This document shows, piece after piece, positions 56,946 through 64,000 of a stretch of DNA of 64,000 nucleotides. The position numbers and the translations under genes are program-made. Below the pieces are notes generated by a model. The model was not told where the DNA came from. It did not search any database and saw only the letters and a list, made by a program, of their open reading frames with translations. Position 1 is the first letter of the stretch, and each line of letters starts with the position of its first letter. This DNA comes from Armillaria gallica (lineage: Eukaryota > Basidiomycota > Agaricomycetes > Agaricales > Physalacriaceae): positions 6,014,001 to 6,078,000 of the forward strand of contig JBANDB010000005.1 in the NCBI GenBank assembly GCA_037576215.1, read 5' to 3'.

Positions 56946-58400
56946 GCGGTCAACTTGCATCGAAGCTGTGTCCAGAATGAATGTGGTTACAGCCGAGTTT
57001 GGTGCAGTGAATGCCCGGGATACGGGTTCGGTGGGACGACTAAACACAAGGAGTCGCATGAAAGGCAGCCTCCGACCGAATCCTCTGGATAAAACTGCGA
57101 GCACCTCTTTGGATGGATCACATTCATCCATACCATCGATGATGACGACCAAAGGCCCCTCGTTGGCCAAGTCTCGGAGACTTTCCAAGGGCCCTTGAAG
57201 AAGTAAGCGAAACTGCTCACTCGGTGCCATTGACAAAACGGCGCGATTTCTGCTAATCACTTTCGAAATAATGGTCCCGATCCGGTTATCGGACATCCCC
57301 AGTGAGTATGCAATACTCGTGATCAGGTGTGATGCGTTGGAGTATTCAACGCGATCATAGCGAACGAAGGCGCCAAGACGCTTGCGCGTGCTGATGTGGA
57401 CAGTGAGAAGTTCATGGAGCGTACCCGCAAGCGAGCTCTTCCCCGTCCCAACTGAGCCTCTGCACCACAGCACACCTCCGCTGCACTCTGCAATCCAGGT
57501 CATGAGATAATTGATGGCTTCGACGCATGTACCCTTCATGCAGGTAGATTTGGGTCTGAGCTCAGTGGATGGACGAAGATCCCGGATTAAATCCCTCACG
57601 GCTAGATACGGTTTTGAGTGCCAGTGTGTATACGTAGGTTCAGATACGTACTCATTTCGCTGACCTGCTTTTGGATCCCCAGCGTCACTACGAGGCCGTC
57701 TCTTGCGACATCATCGTGTAGCTGATTACGCAAGTATGTAAACCCCTCACAAAACTCCTTGGCCTTGTCCGACAGGTTCAGAGTGAATATTCGCTCTAGA
57801 GCCAGAAAGATCAAGGTTGAGGCTCGATATATTCGAATACAAATTCATTCCACTATACCTGTGACCCGTTTATTCACATAACCTTCAATGAAATAGGAGC
57901 ATTCAACGGTTTGCTCGAATAGGCACTCATAAACGCGATGAAGTTGGTCTCGCCTTTGCAGTATTTCATCCTCACTAGCATTCAGATAAGCGTTCAGCAT
58001 GGTGTCATAGAGGGCGAAGAGAAGCTGATTTCCCTCTTTCTGCTTCTTCAGAACCTGTTGATTAAGTGACAAGTCAAAATCGGCTATTATTTGAAGAGCA
58101 TGAATAACGGGCCCACATTAAATCCGATGGACACAATATTGAACGAAACTTTAGCGGCAGGATGGACCTAAGTGTGTGTCAGCTGAGTTGATGTATCATT
58201 ATACTACGAGCCCACCTCGGCTAGCATATCGATCATCTTCTTCAAGGGTTCCAGAGAATCCAGTGCGGTTACAATTGTACCAGGACGCTGATTAGGTTTG
58301 GTGACCGCCTTGACCGGCTCTTGTTCTAGATAAAGTGTATGAGACTCATTGTAGTGCTCATCCTCTGAATTCGTCACGAACTTTGGACATAACTGACAAT
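56928..58400 (-). pseudogene. NACHT NTPase (nwd2-like), truncated copy
   Basis: Exons on the minus strand: an N-terminal helical part ending LEPLKKMIDMLAE (about 58220-58395), QQVLKKQKEGNQLLFALYDT (57845-58060), FCEGFTYLRNQLHDDVARDG (about 57650-57800) and the NACHT module. That module has Walker A CRGSVGTGKSSLA (about 57440), Walker B VVIIDGMDECD (about 57130) and FMRLLVFSRPTEP (sensor region, about 57030). NACHT proteins are STAND NTPases that switch on ATP binding, and in fungi some act in non-self recognition. The gene stops at 56928 right after the NACHT core, lacks the winged-helix and C-terminal parts, and its sequence runs straight into an unrelated gene fragment. The N-terminal C2 part is also absent. 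Confidence 0.75.
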
Positions 58401-58462
58401 CCGGACGTCAGTAAAAAATATTCTCGAAGTTCTTTATGGGAGCTGACCGTTTCCTGTCTAGT

Positions 58463-61400
58463 TTAGCTTGAGGAGTAGGCTTCTCGTGTACAGTTCGAGG
58501 AGCAGGTCTCATCTTTTAGCAGCACGTCAACAGGAATGTAACGGTTGATCAGTTGAATGCGTACCACCCTTAGTATAACGGGTATCGACCTCCTGAGCTC
58601 CTCCGCCTTCAACCAATATTCCGGAACAACAGGCCGGAAGCCCCTTGGTTCCTGCAGACTTCGCAATCGCCATAGCGTTTCGCGACCTCGTTTGGTCGGG
58701 AAGACTTCCTTTCGCAGTTGGCCATTGCTGAATGTGAGTTCCACTGCTCCATCAGATTTTTGCCTCGGACTCAATGCATTGCGAATGGCGCTGTGCGGTG
58801 GCAGATTGCGTAGGGAAGAATAGATATCTGCCGGGCGCAGACCATATGACATGATGGAGGTAATGGACCCACGCTGGAGTAGATCCGAAACGATCATCTC
58901 AGCAGCTTCAGCAGCATCATAAACGCTGCAATATATATCTCTGTTCGCTACCGATGACTGTACGAAAGTCAAGTTCATCACATAGAATCTAATTGTAAGT
59001 ACGCACCTCTTGCATCCTTGTCATTGCGCCGAATATTGAACTCAGAAACAATTCTAGATGATGGCTGCCAAGCCTGATGATTACTTCTATCCATGATAGA
59101 AAGTATTCACTAAAGAGAGTTCGGATATGATCGGAGTCGGCAGCATCGAAACAGCGGATATGCCACAAGGGAGCTAATATTGCATAATCGCGAATATGAG
59201 CAGGTACGCGGTTGAGGGATTTGTCGACTAAGGGGCGCCAGGAACTCAAAAACGTGTACAAGAAGGAGAGACACCGTCGGGCAAGGTTCCTCTCATGATG
59301 TCTAACATCGATAAACCAGTTGTCTCTGTGTCTCTGCGGGTCCAGCAGAAATTCTTTGAAGGATATGTGCATGAGCTGAATACGGTCCTTCTCAGATGCA
59401 AACTCTACAATGCTAGCCACGTTTGAGAGAGCATAATGGCCCAGGGTTTTGTCTCCATCAAGAACGAGAGCATAAAAATTCTCTGGAGTCAAGCCCGGAG
59501 GCGTTTCGGCAACAATGACGGCTCCCAATAGAGCACGAACGCAGGGCTTGACTCGAACACGCTCGCTATTTGGATGCCTGTCAGATGCTATGGCATTAAG
59601 AGCTGTTTGATAGAGGTTCGTCATAGGTTGCATGATATCATGGGGGATATGATCTCCGAGCAGCTCGTAAAGTCTGGATTTGCTCGGAAATTCAGCGATG
59701 GATCGGCAAACGACATCGGCCCAAACAAACAAGCCGTTCGCCCGTTGAGTCACCTTCTCGACGGCATCAAGGCTATGGCACAGTTCCCGAAATCTTTTTG
59801 CCTCGTAGCCCTTCAGATCCCTAGTGTATATATTGGCAAATTGGCGTTCAATGTAAGTTCGGATGTCGCTATAAACCTGTTTTGACGATGTATCCAAAGT
59901 GAGCGGCACGACACTGCTAGAATGGCCAAATATAGCAGAGATGCGCCTGAGAGACCTGCTAGACACAATGAGTCGCATGAAGGGTAATTCTGGCCCGAAT
60001 CCTTCAGCAAGAAATCTAAGGATCTCATCTGATGCATCGCTTTCATCCAGACCATCAATGATGACGACTACGGGGCCTTCCTGAAGCAATTCTGGGATAC
60101 TCCGCAGTGGTTCGCGAAGCAACCGGTCAAACTGGACCCGCGGAGATGGCGGCAAAACCGACCCGATTTTGCGACGAGCCTGAGTAATGGCGCGCCCAAT
60201 CCTCCCATCAAAAAGGGCGAGTGAATATGCGATACTGGTGATGAGTTTCGATGAATCCGTGTACTCGGTGCGACCGTAGCGGATGAAGCTACCCAGACGG
60301 TCGCGCCCGAATGCAGACGAATTGGAGAGTTGATGGAGCGTCCCCATAATCGCGCTTTTTCCAGTCCCAGCCACTCCTGTGCACCATAGCATGCCACCGC
60401 TGCAATCAGCGATCCAATCCATAACATCGCTAATTATTTGAACGCGTGTGCCATGCAAGCAGGCCGGTTTGGGATGCAACTGGGTTGGTGGCCGCAGACC
60501 TAGGAGCGACTGTTGTATGGCTGGAAGTGTCATTAATTTTGGGGAGATAGTGATCGATTACGCAACATACCGGGCGCATTCACTGCCTCTGCTGCCCCCC
60601 AGGCCAGGACGAGAGCATCGCTTGATGAGGAACGTAGCTGCTTAGTCAGGTACTGAAATGCGGCTCCAAATTCGGCGGCCTTTTTCGATAATCTAAATAC
60701 GTCCACAGCACGCGAATCAAGTGTTCTCGAGTGTTCTGGTGCAACATGAGAATCAATTCTGAACTATTGGGTGCATACGTACCACCGGCATACCTCTTCG
60801 TGTACGTCACTATAAAAAAAGTACATTCGTTCGTCTGCTTGAAGAGTGCCTCGTAAACACGCTGGAGGCTCCGATGATTCCGCAAGACCTCATAGCGGCT
60901 AGCATGCTCATAAGTCGATAGCATGGTCTCATACAATTTGATGACAAGCGGATCTGCATCCCGCTTCTTTCGCAATAGCTATGCGAAGATTTAAGAGTGA
61001 TCAGTACTAGAGATTGTTGGGAGATTGGGTTACGCACACTAATCCTGACTGATAGGAAATTCCACGCAATGTTGGCAACGGGAAGGAACTGATAACAAGT
61101 CATGTCAGTCGAGCGTTCTTTGTGTATTAGAGTGCTATACCCACCTCTGCAAGGGTATCTATCATCTTATTCACCTCAGATATCCGATTTCTCCTGAACG
61201 ATGGTATTGTAACCTTAGAAGTAACCAGAGAAAGCTCCGTCGGGTACTTCTTTAAGCCGGTGTTCTCCGAGTGCCGTATTTTGAGTCTCGCCACTACAGA
61301 TGGCGGTGAGGCATTTCTTATGAGCGAAACTACCTTATCTAGATTGGGTGAGCCATGTGAGACGCCTCGCAGTGGAGATGGACGTACAGTCCTCTGCTCC

Positions 61401-61900
61401 GCCAAATATATCAGTCATCGATATCTGCGTGGTACCAAGAGGTACATCGAGGAAATGTTTGTGACGATATAGCGTGAAATGTACAGTGGTAGATGCATCG
61501 AAGGGACTTGAGCGGTAAAATATCTCAGACAACACCCTTTCTCATGATGAGTTCGCTCACATTTTCAAATTGAGATTCCATTTTGCCACTGAACTGGCAG
61601 GTTCCACTTTGAATGGATCGGTTTTGTAATTGACCTTTTTATCGATAGAAATTTGGATAAACACTATGGCGGTCTCGGGAGGCCGAAGCTCTTGCACTTC
61701 TAAGTCTAGTGCGTGTTAACAGCGACAGCTCTCTCTCAGGATCGGTAACACAAACCCTGAATAAAGTGGTGCCTGTAGATAATGAGATGCATGTTGGTTG
61801 AGAGAATTGTATCAAATAGTTACTTTGGACCTTCCGACATCCTGGAGTTCCTTGCAGCGTGTTATCTGACGACGGTATGAAGACAAGGCGCACGCCATCA
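58463..61900 (-). CDS. NACHT NTPase, nwd2-like, with N-terminal C2-like region
   Basis: The core exon 59007-60515 (about 500 residues) holds Walker A CTGVAGTGKSAIMG (about 60355), Walker B VVVIIDGLDESD (about 60050), the sensor FMRLIVSSRS and a winged-helix-like tail with LMHISFKEFLLDPQRHRDN (about 59340). An intron at 58959-59006 leads to a final exon ending at 58463 (TREAYSSS). Upstream exons include NAPAIQQSLLGLRPP, KKAAEFGAAFQYLTKQLRSS, LLRKKRDADPLVIKLYETML and KMIDTLAEV. A C2-like strand VHFTLYRHKHFLDVPLG lies near 61450. This order (C2, helical, NACHT) is that of agaricomycete STAND proteins. The exact start and one frame change near 61390 are not resolved. The neighbouring truncated copy suggests tandem duplication. 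Confidence 0.75.
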
Positions 61901-62189
61901 TTGACATCATGATGAATCTGCGGCTAGGCTTCGGCTCAGTCACGTGCACTGGCTAGTAGTACAATGCGTTGAGGCGCTGTTGAGGCTGTAGAGTAGACGT
62001 GATATGATAATACAGTTACTAGCGGTCGTCGTTGACGACTTCGATACCTTGCTAGTTGGCGGTTGTCAAATACGCTACCTCTTCTTCAAATGGATTATTG
62101 GATCAATGATATTTTATTTGTAGGAGATCATATTCAATGAAATAACCTAGTAATTGTACAAGTTCTTACGGTGACAAAGTCAGTCACGA

Positions 62190-62460
62190 TAGTACCGCGG
62201 AATAGAATATCATAGGCCCTCCCATCCATGCCCCAACAACACCAATCTTCTATTCGGCGACTCCTGATCCAACCACATTGGTAATAGTGATCGCAACGGT
62301 ATGCACCGACGGGTTATAACTTAAACGTCGGCGCAGTGAATACCCCAGCATCCAGGTTCAACATCGCAGCAATTGGCGCAAGGTAAACCTTCCTCCTGCC
62401 AATATACCCGACTGCACCTGCACAGATGTGGAAGAGGATGACGTCACAGTCTCGTGCGAG
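62190..62460 (-). pseudogene. Unidentified gene fragment
   Basis: Minus-strand peptide GYIGRRKVYLAPIAAMLNL continues as DAGVFTAPTFKL. After a one-base frame shift it resumes as NPSVHTVAITITNVVGSG and, across a TAG, KIGVVGAWMGGP. It reads as a single protein with two lesions. The family is not recognised. It lies just before the LINE fragment, which may have truncated it. Confidence 0.35.
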
Positions 62461-62484
62461 CCGAAATCTGGATGCGGCCATTGA

Positions 62485-64000
62485 ATGCGGAAAAGTCTGG
62501 AATGTAGTCAGCAGAGTACCCGTCCCAATTTACTTTTGTACGTCGCTTTCGTTGACCTTGAAAATGCTTTTCCATCTACGGATCTCGCAACACTGTGGTT
62601 AAAGCTCCAAGAGCTTGGCGTGGGTGGACCTATGTTTGATTGGGTCCGTCACATGTACAGGGACATGGACTACGTCGTTCGAATGGGCTCATCGTGTTCC
62701 AATACCTTTCAGTCCACCATCGGGGTACTTGCGGGGGATACACTGTCCCCTTCCTTATGGAACATCTACTTCTCGGACCTCTCCATCCCTGATCACCCCG
62801 ATGACATTGTTTGGATGGGCCGTCATGTCTCCCATCTTGAGCATGCTGACGATGTCGCCCTATTCTCCACGTCACCACAGGGCCTGCAGCACGCCTTGGA
62901 CAATCTCTATGGGTGGTGTGCAGCAAACTTCATGACAATCTCCGTCCCCAAAACTCATCTGTGGACTTCTATTCCTTTCCCAGAAGAGAGCGTGCCTTCG
63001 ATTTTTGTCGGAACGAACATGCTCTCTTACGTCTATGAATATAACTTCATTGGCATGCGCTTCGACTCTCGTGATCCCTACATTTTCGCCAAACATATCA
63101 CTGCTAAGGCCGTCAAGGCCCGCGTCACTAAAGATGCCCTCTTCTCTCGTGTGGACAATGAATGTGGCTGTATACCTCCAAGAGAGGGTCGTCGGATCTA
63201 CTATGGCCGCGTCGATCCTTACCTCATTTTTGGTTGTGAGATTACCCTGGATCTCACTGACCGTACCAGTGCAGAGCTCAACGCAGTCTCCAACGCATTT
63301 CTCCGACATATTTTGGGTGTCCATGAGAACTCGACTGTCGCGTTTCTTTACTCTGAAATGGGTACAATTCGCATTGAACATGACGTAGACTCATGCGCTT
63401 ATGGTCTTTTTTGCTTGATTGCACAGGAATCACACCCCTTCCTTACCGGCGACTCTTGCTCGCCTTGTCATATATGCAGTACCTTCTTTTCTTGCCAGAG
63501 CGGCATTACGCCTACCTCGCTTTACAAGCGTCCCTTTCCCTGGCAAGGAACGGTTGCGCGTGTTGGCTCTCGGACCTGTTGCACGTTATACGACGTCTGG
63601 CGCCACATGTCACCTTTTCTGCCACAGCTGATCTCACTATCGATGCTGTGATCCAGCTTATCGAGGAGGTTGAAGTCGCTGCTGAACGATCACTCACGGA
63701 TATCATTGATCGTTCGCCTAAGAGCCGACTTCTCCGTGGCTTTTATAATGACATCCCTGTCCCTCCCGTGCTCGCAAGGTTCATGTCGAAACCGCCCAAG
63801 GTTGCTGCTTACAAGTCCTATTTGAATTTGCCGGTGCCTGCCCATCGGAAGTCCTTCACTCGCCTGCTCATGTCCGCTCATACATTGGCTATTGAGGTGT
63901 TGCGATGGAAGGATCGTTACCGTCCCTTTGTGCCACGACGATGGCGCCTCTGTCGCTTCTGCAAGCTCAGTGTGGAGGACGAACCTCATGCTTTGCTCGA
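62485..64000 (+). mobile_element. Non-LTR retrotransposon (LINE, Tad1-like) reverse transcriptase, partial
   Basis: RT motifs in order: A = FVDLENAFPS, B = GVLAGDTLSPSLWNIYF, C = HADDVALFS (HADD in place of the usual YADD or FADD). The frame shifts near 63400-63423; the new frame reads TGITPLPYRRLLLALSYMQY, LARNGCACWLSDLLHVIRRL, VPAHRKSFTRLLMSAHTLAI and RLCRFCKLSVEDEPHALL, a CxxC...H finger typical after fungal LINE RTs. No endonuclease domain is seen upstream (5' truncation) and the element runs off the window. The frameshift means this copy is dead. Confidence 0.85.

Overview
The window looks like nuclear DNA of a mushroom-forming basidiomycete (Agaricomycetes). The reasons are GT-AG introns of about 45-65 bp wherever a gene can be read, and the gene families: a UvrD/TRANK1-like superfamily-1 helicase with TPRs, MYND-finger proteins, C2/NACHT NTPases of the nwd2 type, a CYP63-like P450, an UNC93-like transporter, and a Tad1-like LINE. 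I see no bacterial operon, CRISPR array, rRNA or intact tRNA. Only a few genes look intact; the rest is decayed genes, small DNA transposons and segmental duplications.

Region 1 (1-14 kb) is gene-poor. It holds three hAT-type miniature elements with exact or near-exact 8-bp target duplications (3470-3891, 12443-13063, 13352-13729), a looser terminal-inverted-repeat element (about 0.5-2.75 kb), a tRNA-like SINE fragment, a 20-bp minisatellite, a Helitron-like DUF6570 remnant, and an intron-containing pseudogene of ribonucleotide reductase small subunit that still keeps its metal ligands and radical tyrosine.

Region 2 (14-29 kb) has a large, apparently functional minus-strand helicase gene (16104-24298). 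It is flanked by two broken copies of the same FAD-dependent oxidoreductase gene. The second copy is fused head-on to an UNC93-like transporter pseudogene, which itself carries an 837-bp insertion. A TA-flanked, mariner-type MITE lies just upstream of the helicase.

Region 3 (29.5-53.3 kb) is an array of duplicated blocks: A (29.48-37.14 kb), a short copy D (38.33-40.08), B (40.1-48.48) and an inverted copy C (48.48-53.26). Blocks A, B and C each carry one MYND-finger gene. A and B read through as roughly 600-residue proteins; C is a pseudogene with a 1.73-kb TIR element in its first intron. The C-terminal half of a P450 gene lies between A and D, and a scrap of its last exon marks the B/C inversion junction. 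Other decayed, unidentified reading frames are shared by the blocks.

Region 4 (53.5-64 kb) has unidentified coding remnants and two neighbouring NACHT NTPase genes on the minus strand: one nearly complete (58463 to about 61.9 kb), one truncated and abutting an unknown gene. A LINE reverse transcriptase fragment runs off the right edge. Helicase, NACHT and MYND families are expanded in such genomes, but nothing here shows that these genes form one functional system.
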